NCBI GenBank assembly: GCA_963736175.1
Contig: CAVTNU010000023.1
Location: 1 to 64,000, forward strand
Direction of reading: 5' to 3'
DNA: 64,000 bases
From: Rhodoblastus sp963736175
GTDB taxonomy: Bacteria > Pseudomonadota > Alphaproteobacteria > Rhizobiales > Beijerinckiaceae
Shown: positions 7,758 through 17,024 of the stretch, piece by piece
How positions within the stretch are numbered: the first letter of the stretch is position 1
Layout of the letters: the number at the start of each line of letters is the position of its first letter
Made by a program: the position numbers and the translations under genes
The notes under the pieces: model-generated
Seen by the model: the letters and a program-made list of their open reading frames with translations, nothing else
The model's database searches: none
What the model was told of the DNA's origin: nothing

Positions 7758-10043
7758 ATGACCGAGAAAGCCCCAAGTCGCGGCAAACGACCGACCTTCA
7801 CGGATCAGGAGGCGCTCCAGTTCCACGCCAAGGGTCGGCCTGGCAAGTTGCAGATCACGCCGACCAAGCCAATGGCGACGCAACGCGACCTGGCGCTCGC
7901 CTATTCGCCCGGCGTCGCCGTTCCGGTGCTGGCCATCGCCGACGATCCGTCCAAAGCTTACGATTACACGATCAAGGGCAATCTCGTCGCGGTCATCACC
8001 AACGGCACCGCCATTCTCGGTCTGGGCAATCTGGGGGCGCTCGCCTCGAAACCGGTGATGGAAGGCAAGGCGGTGCTTTTCAAGCGCTTCGCCGACGTCG
8101 ATTCGATCGACCTGGAGATCGACACCGAGGATCCGGACGAGTTCATCGCCGCGGTGCGTTATCTCGGCCCCACCTTCGGCGGCGTCAATCTCGAGGATAT
8201 CAAGGCGCCTGAATGTTTCATCATCGAGCAGCGCCTGCGCGAACTGATGGACATTCCGGTTTTCCATGACGACCAGCACGGCACGGCGATCATCGCCACC
8301 GCCGGCATGATCAACGCCATTCACCTGACCGGGCGCGACATCAAGAAGACCAAGCTGGTGTGCAACGGCGCCGGCGCTGCCGGCATCGCCTGCCTCGATC
8401 TCATCAAGGCGGTCGGCTTCGCCCCTGAAAACGTCACCTTGTGCGACACCAAGGGCGTCGTCTATCAGGGCCGCGTCGAGGGCATGAACCAGTGGAAATC
8501 GGCGCACGCCGTCGTCACCGACAAGCGGACGTTGGCCGAGGCGATGGTCGGCGCCGATATTTTCTTCGGCCTGTCCGCCAAAGGCGCGCTGACGCCGGAG
8601 ATGGTCAAGACCATGGCGCCCGACCCGATCATCTTCGCCATGGCCAACCCCGATCCGGAGATCACCCCGGAAGACGCTCACAACGTTCGCCCGGACGCGA
8701 TCGTTGCTACCGGGCGATCCGATTATCCCAACCAGATCAATAACGTTCTGGGCTTTCCCTATATTTTCCGCGGCGCTCTCGACGCGCGCGCCTCCACGAT
8801 CAATATGGAAATGAAGATTGCGGCGGTGCATGCGCTGGCCGAACTGGCGCGCGAGGACGTGCCGGACGCGGTCGCCATCGCCTATCAGGGCGCGCGCCCG
8901 CGATTTGGCCGCGAATATCTGATCCCGGTGCCCTTCGACCCGCGTCTGATTTCCGTCGTGCCGCCGGCGGTGGCGCAGGCGGCTATGGATACGGGCGTCG
9001 CGCGCAAACCCATCGTCGACATGCTGTCCTACAAGGCGCAATTGTCTGCGCGCCGCGATCCCGTGGCGGGCGCGCTGCAAACCATCGTCGAGCGCGTCAA
9101 GCGCATGCCCAAGCGCGTCGTTTTCGCCGAAGGCGAGGAGGAGCAGGTGCTGCGCGCCGCGCTGTCCTTCGTCAACCAGGGGCTCGGCACCGCGGTGCTG
9201 GTCGGGCGCGAGGAACGCGTCGCCGAGGTCGCGCGCGCGGCCGGTCTCGATATCGACGACAAGCTGATCGAAATCCAGAACGCGCAATTGTCGCAGCGCA
9301 ACGCCGCCTATTCGCAGTTTCTGTATGAGCGCCTGCAACGCAAGGGGTTCCTGATCCGCGATTGCCAGCGCCTGATCAACTACGACCGCAATCATTTCGC
9401 CGCCGCCATGGTCGCCACCGGCGACGCCGACGCCATGGTGACGGGCGTCACCCGCAATTTTTCCGTGGCTCTCGACGACGTGCGGCGGGTCATCGATCCG
9501 CGCCCCGGCCATCGACTGATCGGCGTATCCCTCATTCTGGCGCGCGGCCGGCCGGTCATCGTCGCCGATACGGCGATCACCGAAATGCCGGAAGCCGAGG
9601 ATCTAGCCGAAATCGCCATCGAAGCGGCCGGTTTCGCCCGGCGCCTCGGCTATGAGCCGCGCGTGGCGCTGCTGGCCTTCTCGACGTTCGGCCATCCTCC
9701 GGGCGAGCGCTCGCTGCGGGTCAAGGACGCGGTGAAAATTCTCGACCAACGTCATGTCGATTTCGAATATGACGGCGAATTGGCGGCCGACGTGGCGCTG
9801 AACAAGGAGGCAATGGCGGCCTATCCGTTTTGCCGCCTGACCGACACGGCCAACGTCCTCGTCATGCCGGCGTTCCACGCCGCCTCGATTTCCACCAAGA
9901 TGATGCTGGAGTTGGGCGGGGCGACGGTCATCGGCCCGCTGATCGTCGGTCTCGACAAGGCGGTGCAGATCGTCCAGCTCGGCGCCAAGGATACCGAAAT
10001 CGTCAACATGGCGGCTTTGGCGGCGTTCAACGTCGGCGGCTGA
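7758..10043 (+). CDS. maeB: NADP-dependent malic enzyme (malic enzyme fused to phosphotransacetylase-like domain)
   Basis: The enzyme converts malate to pyruvate, CO2 and NADPH, linking the TCA cycle to pyruvate and reducing power. Residues 1 to about 430 are the malic-enzyme part (AYSPGVAVPVLAI, the metal-binding FHDDQHGTA segment, and the nucleotide-binding VCNGAGAAGIACL). From about 440 to the end is a phosphate acetyl/butyryltransferase-like domain (RVVFAEGEEEQVLRAA). This fused form of about 760 residues is the MaeB type; the PTA-like part is known as a regulatory site for acetyl-CoA and not a working transferase. ATG at 7758 was preferred to TTG at 7752. It is monocistronic in appearance. 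Confidence 0.94.
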   Translation: MTEKAPSRGKRPTFTDQEALQFHAKGRPGKLQITPTKPMATQRDLALAYSPGVAVPVLAIADDPSKAYDYTIKGNLVAVITNGTAILGLGNLGALASKPVMEGKAVLFKRFADVDSIDLEIDTEDPDEFIAAVRYLGPTFGGVNLEDIKAPECFIIEQRLRELMDIPVFHDDQHGTAIIATAGMINAIHLTGRDIKKTKLVCNGAGAAGIACLDLIKAVGFAPENVTLCDTKGVVYQGRVEGMNQWKSAHAVVTDKRTLAEAMVGADIFFGLSAKGALTPEMVKTMAPDPIIFAMANPDPEITPEDAHNVRPDAIVATGRSDYPNQINNVLGFPYIFRGALDARASTINMEMKIAAVHALAELAREDVPDAVAIAYQGARPRFGREYLIPVPFDPRLISVVPPAVAQAAMDTGVARKPIVDMLSYKAQLSARRDPVAGALQTIVERVKRMPKRVVFAEGEEEQVLRAALSFVNQGLGTAVLVGREERVAEVARAAGLDIDDKLIEIQNAQLSQRNAAYSQFLYERLQRKGFLIRDCQRLINYDRNHFAAAMVATGDADAMVTGVTRNFSVALDDVRRVIDPRPGHRLIGVSLILARGRPVIVADTAITEMPEAEDLAEIAIEAAGFARRLGYEPRVALLAFSTFGHPPGERSLRVKDAVKILDQRHVDFEYDGELAADVALNKEAMAAYPFCRLTDTANVLVMPAFHAASISTKMMLELGGATVIGPLIVGLDKAVQIVQLGAKDTEIVNMAALAAFNVGG

Positions 10044-10073
10044 GCCGGCCGGAAACGTCGTCGGCGTTGAGGG

Positions 10074-10101
10074 TTGCGCGTTTGCGCCGCGCGCCTATAG
10101 T
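10074..10101 (+). promoter_or_regulatory. Candidate sigma-70-type promoter for argG
   Basis: TTGCGC (10074-10079) and TATAGT (10096-10101) are separated by 16 nt in the 169-bp gap between maeB and argG. The match is moderate and has not been scored against the genome background. Confidence 0.35.
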
Positions 10102-10212
10102 CGCGCCGAAATTTCAGGCCGCGCGTTTTTGCGTGGCGCAGTTCTGGGTCCGCAAAGGCCGCGAGGCTTTTTGAACGCGATCATGCGGTGAAACGAATTG
10201 AGTGAACGCCAG

Positions 10213-11454
10213 ATGTCGAATCAGAAAAAAGAAATAAAGAAGGTCGTTCTCGCCTATTCAGGCGGTCTCGACACTTCGATCATCCTGAAATGGCTGCAAA
10301 CGGTCTATGGCTGCGAGGTCGTCACCTTCACCGCCGATCTTGGCCAGGGCGACGAGTTGGAGCCGGCGCGCAAGAAGGCCGAGATGCTCGGCGTCAAGCC
10401 GGAAAATATCTTCATCGAGGATCTGCGCGAGGAGTTCGTCCGCGACTACGTCTTCCCGATGTTCCGCGCCAACGCCCAATATGAGGGGCTTTACCTGCTC
10501 GGAACCTCGATCGCCCGCCCCTTGATCTCCAAGCGCCAGATTGAGATCGCCCGACAGGTCGGCGCCGACGCCGTGTGTCATGGCGCCACCGGCAAGGGCA
10601 ACGATCAGGTGCGCTTCGAGCTGTCCTATTATGCGCTTGAGCCCGACATCAAGGTGATCGCGCCGTGGCGCGAATGGGAGTTCGCTTCGCGCACGGCCCT
10701 GATCGACTTCGCCGAAAAGCACCAGATTCCGATCGCCAAGGACAAGCGCGGGGAATCGCCGTTCTCAACCGACGCCAATCTTCTGCACACCTCCTCGGAG
10801 GGCAAGGTGCTGGAGGATCCCGCGCAAGAGACGCCAGAATACGTCTATTCGCGCACTATCGATCCGGAAAAGGCTCCCGACAAGGCGACCTATATCACGA
10901 TCGATTTCGAAAAGGGCGACGCCGTCGCCATCGATGGCGAAAAGCTCTCGCCGGCGACATTGCTCACGCGTCTCAACGACCTTGGCCGCGACAACGGCAT
11001 CGGCCGACTCGATCTGGTCGAAAACCGTTTCGTCGGCATGAAATCGCGCGGCATGTATGAGACCCCCGGCGGAACGATTCTCTATTACGCCCATCGCGGC
11101 ATTGAATCGATCACGCTCGATCGCGGCGCGGCGCATCTGAAGGACGAATTGACGCCGAAATACGCCGAGCTGATCTACAACGGCTTCTGGTTCGCCCCCG
11201 AGCGCGAATTGCTGCAAGTCCTGATCGACAAGAGCCAGGACAAGGTTTCCGGCCGCGTTCGCGTCAAGCTGTATAAGGGCAACGCCACGGTGGTCGGGCG
11301 CGAAAGCCCCTATTCGCTTTATGATCAGGAGCTGGTGACGTTCGAGGAAGGCGCGGTCGCCTACGACCATCGCGACGCGGCGGGCTTCATCAAGCTCAAC
11401 GCCTTGCGCCTTCGCACCTTGGCCAAACGCGAGCAAAAAATCGCCAAGGCTTGA
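10213..11454 (+). CDS. argG: Argininosuccinate synthase
   Basis: ArgG joins citrulline and aspartate using ATP, the penultimate step of arginine synthesis. The N-type ATP pyrophosphatase loop AYSGGLDTS appears near residue 14, followed by the citrulline/aspartate-binding segments GTSIARPLISK and CHGATGKGNDQVRFE. The length (413 residues from ATG 10213) is normal. A TTG at 10198 in the same frame would add five residues (MSERQ); the ATG was chosen because conservation starts just after it. No arginine-pathway partner gene is adjacent. Confidence 0.96.
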   Translation: MSNQKKEIKKVVLAYSGGLDTSIILKWLQTVYGCEVVTFTADLGQGDELEPARKKAEMLGVKPENIFIEDLREEFVRDYVFPMFRANAQYEGLYLLGTSIARPLISKRQIEIARQVGADAVCHGATGKGNDQVRFELSYYALEPDIKVIAPWREWEFASRTALIDFAEKHQIPIAKDKRGESPFSTDANLLHTSSEGKVLEDPAQETPEYVYSRTIDPEKAPDKATYITIDFEKGDAVAIDGEKLSPATLLTRLNDLGRDNGIGRLDLVENRFVGMKSRGMYETPGGTILYYAHRGIESITLDRGAAHLKDELTPKYAELIYNGFWFAPERELLQVLIDKSQDKVSGRVRVKLYKGNATVVGRESPYSLYDQELVTFEEGAVAYDHRDAAGFIKLNALRLRTLAKREQKIAKA

Positions 11455-11479
11455 ATCTACGCCGATCCACGCCGCGTCG

Positions 11480-11497
11480 ATGACGTTATAACGTCAT
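11480..11497. promoter_or_regulatory. Perfect 18-bp palindrome, possible operator
   Basis: ATGACGTTATAACGTCAT reads identically on both strands with no spacer. It starts 26 bp after the argG stop codon and lies about 335 bp before the porin start. The absence of a loop argues against a terminator and favours a dimeric regulator site, but the cognate protein is unknown. The remainder of this 378-bp gap (11455-11832) shows no gene. Confidence 0.4.
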
Positions 11498-11832
11498 ATG
11501 GTCGGCTTGGACTTTGGGGCGCCGCGCCAGCACCTTCGACAACGGCTCCATTCGGCGGAAATGCGTCATTGATCGCGCGTGCTATTCAGTCTCGCTGATT
11601 TCTCGATGAAACCCATCCGGATGAGCCTGTAACAGCATCGATTTTGTTGTAATTTGGCCACAAGGTTGAAATTTCTGCCGTTTTGCGATCGCCACTGATA
11701 TTTCAATCCGCGCATCATGTACCATCGGCCTTGGAAAAATCGGCGCGGTTATACGCTTTCATCGCGTAACTTACTAAGAATACATGCGATTTTGAAACAG
11801 AATCGCCATTGATGTCCGGGAGGCATAACAGC

Positions 11833-12579
11833 TTGCGCAAGATTCTCCTCACCGCCGCCGCTTTCGCGGCTCTCGTCGGCCCGGCCGTCGCCGCCGACCT
11901 GCCTTCGACCAAATCGCCCGCGGCCTATGTCGCCCAAGAGCAACCTTTCAATTGGACCGGCTTTTATGTCGGCGTCGAAGGCGGCGCCGATTGGGCCAAC
12001 ACGTCAGGGCCGGCAACCAACGCCTCAGGGGCCTGGCCGGCTCCCTATCGGATTAACAGCGCTCTTGGGCTGCTTGGCGGCTACGTCGGATACAATTATC
12101 AATCGGGTTCGGTCGTCTTTGGCCTTGAGGGCAATTTCGATGGCGTTCTTGGCGGAAACCACTCCGCGACCGTCTTCGTGGCCTCGCCGTCGCCAACCCT
12201 TTATAATTTTGGCTCCAAGGAGACTTGGACCGGGGATATTCGCGGTCGTCTCGGCTACGCCCTGAATCGCGCCTTGCTTTATGTCGCTGGCGGCGTCGCA
12301 TTTGGCGATGTGAACACATCTTATGCCTTTAGCGGATCCGCTCCCTATTACGCCTTCAACACGCAGCGCACCGGCTTCACGATTGGCGGCGGCGTCGATT
12401 ACGCCTTCACCAACAACTGGATCGGCCGCGTCGAATATCGCTACACCGATCTTGGCGTGAGTTCATTTGTCAATGGCTCCCTCAATGCCGCCGACAAGGT
12501 TCGCTTCACATCGAGCGCTGTCCTCGTCGGACTCTCCTACAAGTTCGGAGTTCCGGCGCCGATCGTCGCCAAATATTGA
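11833..12579 (+). CDS. Outer-membrane beta-barrel protein (Omp25/RopB-like porin family)
   Basis: This is a secreted eight-stranded-type barrel of the small alphaproteobacterial outer-membrane family. An N-terminal signal peptide (LRKILLTAAAFAALVGPAVAA) is cut near ADLPS. The mature part has alternating aromatic/glycine strands such as FNWTGFYVGVEGG, LLGGYVGYNYQ and RVEYRYTDLG, and it ends in an aromatic residue (IVAKY), as the Bam machinery needs. I chose the TTG at 11833 because a strong GGGAGG (11818-11823) lies 9 nt upstream and the protein then begins with the signal peptide; TTG 11809 and ATG 11812 would place the Shine-Dalgarno inside the gene. A terminator follows. Confidence 0.85.
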   Translation: MRKILLTAAAFAALVGPAVAADLPSTKSPAAYVAQEQPFNWTGFYVGVEGGADWANTSGPATNASGAWPAPYRINSALGLLGGYVGYNYQSGSVVFGLEGNFDGVLGGNHSATVFVASPSPTLYNFGSKETWTGDIRGRLGYALNRALLYVAGGVAFGDVNTSYAFSGSAPYYAFNTQRTGFTIGGGVDYAFTNNWIGRVEYRYTDLGVSSFVNGSLNAADKVRFTSSAVLVGLSYKFGVPAPIVAKY

Positions 12580-12615
12580 TCTGACAAATCCGTCGGCTCG
12601 TTCGCAAGCTGAAGC

Positions 12616-12643
12616 AAACCCGGTCTTAATGGCCGGGTTTTTT
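12616..12643 (+). terminator. Rho-independent terminator after the porin gene
   Basis: The stem AAACCCGG (12616-12623) pairs with CCGGGTTT (12633-12640) around a 9-nt loop, and six T (12638-12643) complete the signal. It begins 37 bp after the porin stop codon. Confidence 0.8.
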
Positions 12644-12982
12644 ATCGAAAAATGACAGGCAGTTCGCGACTTGTTGCTCGCGCGATTGCATCGACTGAAC
12701 GCTGACGGCGCCAGAGACGCGCTTTCGGTCTCCAAGCATCCGGGCTTGACTACCCGATATCGTTTCGCCGACCAGAACCGGTTAGTTGGGCTTGTGTCTT
12801 TCGCCGCTTATCGAACCCGCGCCTGGCCGGCGCGGGTTTCCAAATCTTATCTTATCGTATATGGCAGGCGCCAGTTCGCCCTTTTAGCGCCGCGGCGGTC
12901 ACAGGCTCGTCACGATGGACGGGAATGACTTGCGCCGCCTCGATTGGCGCGTTTTCTGACTTATCCGACAAAGCAAGGTCCC
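12644..12982. other. Intergenic region upstream of typA with an orphan hairpin
   Basis: No protein-coding gene is supported here. The notable element is a 10-bp GC-rich stem-loop, AACCCGCGCC (12814-12823) with GGCGCGGGTT (12829-12838) around TGGCC, followed by TTCC only. A TTGACT at about 12748 could be a -35 box. The hairpin might end a small RNA or lie in the typA leader. Confidence 0.4.
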
Positions 12983-14803
12983 ATGAAACTTCGCAACATC
13001 GCCATTATCGCCCACGTCGACCATGGAAAGACCACGCTCGTCGATCAGCTCCTGCGCCAGTCGGGCGCCTTCCGCGACAACCAGCGCGTCGCCGAGCGCG
13101 TGATGGATTCCAGCGATCTGGAAAAAGAGCGCGGCATCACGATCCTGGCCAAGGCCACCTCGATCATCTGGAAGGATGCGCGGATCAACATCGTCGACAC
13201 GCCCGGCCACGCCGATTTCGGCGGCGAAGTCGAGCGCATTCTCTCGATGGTGGACGGCGCCATCGTGCTGGTCGACGCCGCCGAAGGTCCGATGCCGCAG
13301 ACCAAATTCGTCGTCGGCAAGGCGCTGAAAATCGGCCTCAAGCCTATCGTCGCGATCAACAAGGTCGACAAGCCCGACGCGCGCCCGAGCGAAGTCATCA
13401 ACGAAGTCTTCGACCTGTTCGCCGCGCTCGACGCCGATGACGAACAGCTCGACTTTCCCATTCTTTACGGCTCTTCGAAACAGGGCTGGATGGCCGACAG
13501 CCCCGAAGGGCCGATGACCGACATGGCGCCGCTGTTCGATCTCGTACTCGATCACGTGCCTGCGCCGAGGGTCGAGGAGGGCGGCTTTCGCATGCTCGGC
13601 ACCTTGCTCGAAGCCAATCCATATCTGGGCCGCATCGTCACGGGCCGCGTGTTCGCCGGATCGGTCAAGCCGAACCAGGCCGTCAAGGTGCTCGACCGTC
13701 AGGGCAATGTCGTCGAACAGGGACGCGTTTCGAAAATCCTGGCGTTCCGCGGCATCGAGCGCCAACCGATCGAGGAAGCCGACGCCGGCGACATCGTCGC
13801 CATCGCCGGCCTCGAAAAATTCAACGTCGCCGATACTTTGTGCGCGCTCGACGTCACGGAGCCGCTGCAGGCGCAGCCGATCGATCCGCCGACATTGTCG
13901 ATGACCTTCCTGGTCAACGACTCGCCTCTGGCGGGGACGGAGGGCGACAAGGTGACGAGCCGCGTCATCCGCGATCGGCTTTATAAGGAAGCCGAAGGCA
14001 ATGTCGCGTTGAAGATCGAGGACTCGCCCGGCGCCGATTCCTATATCGTGTCGGGGCGCGGCGAGTTGCAACTCGCCATTTTGATCGAAACCATGCGCCG
14101 CGAAGGTTTCGAGCTGGGCATATCGCGTCCGCGCGTGGTGTTCCAGCGGGCCGAGGACGGTTCGCGCCTGGAGCCGATCGAGGAAGTGGTGATCGACGTC
14201 GACGAGGAATTTTCCGGCGTCGTCGTGCAGAAAATGTCGGAGCGCAAGGCGGACATGATCGAGATGCGGCCGTCAGGCGGCAATCGTCTGCGGTTGGTTT
14301 TCCACGCCCCGACCCGCGGCCTCATCGGCTATCAGGGCGAACTGCTGACGGACACGCGCGGCACGGCGATCATGAACCGCCTGTTCCATGAATATGCGCC
14401 CTATAAGGGCGACATTCAGGGCCGGCGTAACGGCGTTTTGATTTCCAACGACCAGGGTGAGGCCGTGGCCTACGCCATGTGGAACCTCGAAGATCGCGGT
14501 CCGATGATGATCGAGCCCGGTTGGAAGGTCTACGCCGGTATGATTATCGGCCAGCACACGCGCGAGAACGATCTCGAAGTGAACGTGCTGAAGGGCAAAA
14601 AGCTCACCAACGTCCGCGCCGCCGGCAAGGACGAGGCGGTGAAGCTGACGCCGCCGATCCGCATGACGCTGGAAAAGTCGCTCGCCTATATCGAGGAAGA
14701 CGAATTGGTCGAAGTGACGCCGAAATCGATCCGGCTGCGCAAGACGATCCTTGATCCCAACGATCGCAAGCGAGCCGGGCGGTCCAAGGACGCCGGCGTC
14801 TAA
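12983..14803 (+). CDS. typA: Ribosome-associated translational GTPase TypA/BipA
   Basis: TypA is an EF-G-like GTPase that binds the ribosome and helps 50S assembly and growth under stress, especially cold. The GTPase motifs are G1 AHVDHGKTTL, G3 DTPGHADFGGE and G4 NKVDKPDARP; domain II and the EF-G domain III/V-like regions follow, ending in the TypA-specific C-terminal domain (KSIRLRKTILD). The ATG at 12983 gives 606 residues, the family norm; an upstream in-frame start at 12944 would add 13 unrelated residues. A degenerate palindromic repeat begins right after the stop codon. Confidence 0.95.
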   Translation: MKLRNIAIIAHVDHGKTTLVDQLLRQSGAFRDNQRVAERVMDSSDLEKERGITILAKATSIIWKDARINIVDTPGHADFGGEVERILSMVDGAIVLVDAAEGPMPQTKFVVGKALKIGLKPIVAINKVDKPDARPSEVINEVFDLFAALDADDEQLDFPILYGSSKQGWMADSPEGPMTDMAPLFDLVLDHVPAPRVEEGGFRMLGTLLEANPYLGRIVTGRVFAGSVKPNQAVKVLDRQGNVVEQGRVSKILAFRGIERQPIEEADAGDIVAIAGLEKFNVADTLCALDVTEPLQAQPIDPPTLSMTFLVNDSPLAGTEGDKVTSRVIRDRLYKEAEGNVALKIEDSPGADSYIVSGRGELQLAILIETMRREGFELGISRPRVVFQRAEDGSRLEPIEEVVIDVDEEFSGVVVQKMSERKADMIEMRPSGGNRLRLVFHAPTRGLIGYQGELLTDTRGTAIMNRLFHEYAPYKGDIQGRRNGVLISNDQGEAVAYAMWNLEDRGPMMIEPGWKVYAGMIIGQHTRENDLEVNVLKGKKLTNVRAAGKDEAVKLTPPIRMTLEKSLAYIEEDELVEVTPKSIRLRKTILDPNDRKRAGRSKDAGV

Positions 14804-14850
14804 AGCATGTTTTGAAAAAAGTTCACGGGCTTTATGGACAAGACGGCGCG
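14804..14850. repeat. Degenerate palindromic intergenic repeat after typA
   Basis: AGCATGTTTTGAAAAAAGTT, then GGGCTTTATGGACAAGAC and GCGTTGAA, follows the layout of the 43-nt repeats at 1254 and 31672 but with eroded pairing. It starts directly after the typA stop codon. Confidence 0.35.
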
Positions 14851-14939
14851 TTGAATTACTAATCCGACGCGAACGTTGCAGCGCGTCGTCCTGTCACGCT
14901 TGGGCGCAATCCGAACCGAAGACGTCGCCGACGAAAGAC

Positions 14940-16244
14940 ATGGCCGATTTCAGCGATTTTGAGTTGGGCAAGAGCGCGCGCCGTCTGCGCGTCGACACCT
15001 TGGCGCGCCTGCGCTGGCTAGCGATTTTCGGTCAACTCGCGGCGATCTGCTTCACCGAATTCGCCCTGAAATTCTCGCTGCCGCTGGTCTGGTGCCTGGC
15101 GGTCATCGCCGCGTCGGCCTTGTTCAATCTTGGCCAAAAGTTTTTCGCGGCGCCGACCTTGCGGCTGGCCGACGGTCCCGCCGCCGCGCAACTGGCTTTC
15201 GACATTTTGCAGCTTTCAGCCCTGTTATATTTGACGGGCGGGCTGGAGAACCCGTTCGCCGTGCTGTTTCTGGCGCCTGTCGCCATCGCCGCGATGTCGC
15301 TGCCGCCGCGCAAGATCGCCTATCTTGGCTTACTGACCGCAGCCGCGGCGACGGTCCTGGGTTTCGAGCACCGACCCCTGCCCTGGTTCCCCGGCGAGGC
15401 GATCAGCCTGCCGCAGCTCTATCAGGCCGGCGTATGGACCGCGATTCTGGTTTCTTCCGGGTTTATCTGCGTCTATGCGGCGCGCGTCGCCGCCGAGGCG
15501 CGGGCCTTGACGGATGCTTTGAGCGAAACCGAACTGGTGCTCCAGCGGGAAAAACACCTGTCCCTGCTCGACGGACTGGCCGCCGCCGCCGCGCATGAAC
15601 TGGGCACGCCGCTGGCGACGATCGCGCTCGTCATCAAGGAAATGAAGAAGACCGCATCGATGCCGGCGGGACTCGCCGAGGATTTGGAGCTGCTGTCGCA
15701 GGAGAGCCAACGCTGCCGCGCCATCCTCGGCCGGCTGAAGTCGCTCGACAAGGATACCGGCGGCCTGTTGGAAAATCTGCCGCTTTCCGTTCTTTTGGAG
15801 AATGTCGCGGCGCCCCATCGCAATTTCGGCGTCTCCCTCGTCATCGTCGCCGACGGAACGGGTCCAGAGCCGCGGGCGCCGGTCGGGCCCGGTGTCGTCT
15901 ATGGCCTCGGCAACCTGATCGAAAACGCCGTCGATTTCGCCAAATCCGAGGTGGAGATCGTCGCCCGCTGGGACGCCGAGAAAATCGAAATCGTCGTCAG
16001 CGACGATGGGCCGGGTTTTTCGCCGGAGGTTCTGCCGCGCATAGGCGATCCCTATGTGACGACGCGCGTCGGCCGCCGCGCCAAAAACGAGGAAGGCTCG
16101 GGTCTCGGGCTCGGGCTGTTTATCGCCAAGACGCTGTTGGAGCGCTCCGGCGCAACGGTGACCATAGCCAATTCGGCGCTTTCCGGCGCCCGCGTCGCCA
16201 TTTTCTGGCCGCGCGAACGATTTGAGCGGCCAGCGCCGCAATAA
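14940..16244 (+). CDS. regB: Redox-sensing histidine kinase RegB/PrrB/ActS
   Basis: RegB autophosphorylates when the quinone pool is reduced and passes phosphate to RegA, controlling respiration, carbon and nitrogen fixation genes. About six membrane segments fill residues 25-185. The ubiquinone-sensing GGxxNPF motif is present as GGLENPF at 100-106. The phospho-acceptor is His219 in AAAHELGTPLATIA. Cys259 lies exactly 40 residues later in SQRCRAIL, the same spacing as His225-Cys265 in Rhodobacter RegB, so the redox-active cysteine is kept. The ATPase domain has N (GNLIENAVD), DDGPGF and GSGLGLGLF boxes. ATG 14940 gives 434 residues. regA lies 152 bp downstream. Confidence 0.92.
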   Translation: MADFSDFELGKSARRLRVDTLARLRWLAIFGQLAAICFTEFALKFSLPLVWCLAVIAASALFNLGQKFFAAPTLRLADGPAAAQLAFDILQLSALLYLTGGLENPFAVLFLAPVAIAAMSLPPRKIAYLGLLTAAAATVLGFEHRPLPWFPGEAISLPQLYQAGVWTAILVSSGFICVYAARVAAEARALTDALSETELVLQREKHLSLLDGLAAAAAHELGTPLATIALVIKEMKKTASMPAGLAEDLELLSQESQRCRAILGRLKSLDKDTGGLLENLPLSVLLENVAAPHRNFGVSLVIVADGTGPEPRAPVGPGVVYGLGNLIENAVDFAKSEVEIVARWDAEKIEIVVSDDGPGFSPEVLPRIGDPYVTTRVGRRAKNEEGSGLGLGLFIAKTLLERSGATVTIANSALSGARVAIFWPRERFERPAPQ

Positions 16245-16396
16245 TCCTGTTTCCTTCTGTTCCGCCAACGTTTAAATGGCGTAGCAGAAGAAACGACGTC
16301 CGGCTTGCGGCGAGCGGACGCCGCGGTGAATAAGGTGGAAGACTGAACGCTTGTTCTCGCAATGACGCGAAAATCAAGCGCCGTACGCCAAGGGCG

Positions 16397-16999
16397 ATGG
16401 AAATGACCAGGGACGATAGGGACGCCGAACCGGAAGCAAAGAGTTCAGCCCAGGCGGCGCAACTTTTTGAATCCGATAAATCTTTGCTGATCGTCGACGA
16501 TGACAAGGCGTTTCTGACGCGTCTCGCCAGAGCCATGGAGGCGAGAGGCTTCGAGACCGTCGCGGTCGACACCGCAGCCGAAGCAATCGCCGCCATTCAC
16601 AAATCCGCGCCGGCCTTCGCCGTGATCGACATGCGCCTTGGCGACGGCAACGGGCTCGACGTCATTTCCGAACTGAAGGCGATCCGTCCCGAAGCGCGCG
16701 GCGTCATCCTGACCGGATATGGCAATATTTCCACCGCCGTCACCGCCGTGAAGCTGGGCGCTTTCGACTATCTCGCCAAGCCGGCCGACGCGGACGAGAT
16801 TTTCCAGGCTTTGCTGTCGTCGAAAGACGCCAATCTGGTTGAATTGCCGGAAAATCCGATGTCGGCGGACCGCGTGCGCTGGGAGCATATCCAACGTATT
16901 TTCGAAATGTGCGAACGCAATGTCTCGGAGACGGCGCGCCGTCTCAACATGCATCGACGCACATTGCAGCGCATTCTCGCCAAACGCGCGCCGCGCTGA
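16397..16999 (+). CDS. regA: Redox response regulator RegA/PrrA/ActR
   Basis: This is the DNA-binding partner of the RegB kinase. The receiver domain carries the acidic pocket in LLIVDDDKAF, the phospho-acceptor Asp78 in AVIDMRLGDGNG, and the conserved Lys in FDYLAKPAD. The last 26 residues form the Fis-type helix-turn-helix NVSETARRLNMHRRTLQRIL, which is nearly invariant among RegA proteins. The length is about 200 residues against about 185 usual, the excess being an N-terminal extension. Two in-frame ATGs (16397, 16403) are possible. The next gene, mmcB, converges with it 25 bp beyond. Confidence 0.94.
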   Translation: MEMTRDDRDAEPEAKSSAQAAQLFESDKSLLIVDDDKAFLTRLARAMEARGFETVAVDTAAEAIAAIHKSAPAFAVIDMRLGDGNGLDVISELKAIRPEARGVILTGYGNISTAVTAVKLGAFDYLAKPADADEIFQALLSSKDANLVELPENPMSADRVRWEHIQRIFEMCERNVSETARRLNMHRRTLQRILAKRAPR

Positions 17000-17024
17000 A
17001 CCTTCCCGCCGGATCGGACCCACA

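Noticed and set aside
7680..9512. 610-residue minus-strand open frame opposite maeB
   Set aside because: Antisense shadow of a conserved enzyme gene with no recognisable motif.
12644..12982. tRNA or known riboswitch upstream of typA
   Set aside because: The stem-loops do not form a cloverleaf with T-arm and anticodon features, and no known riboswitch core was recognised.
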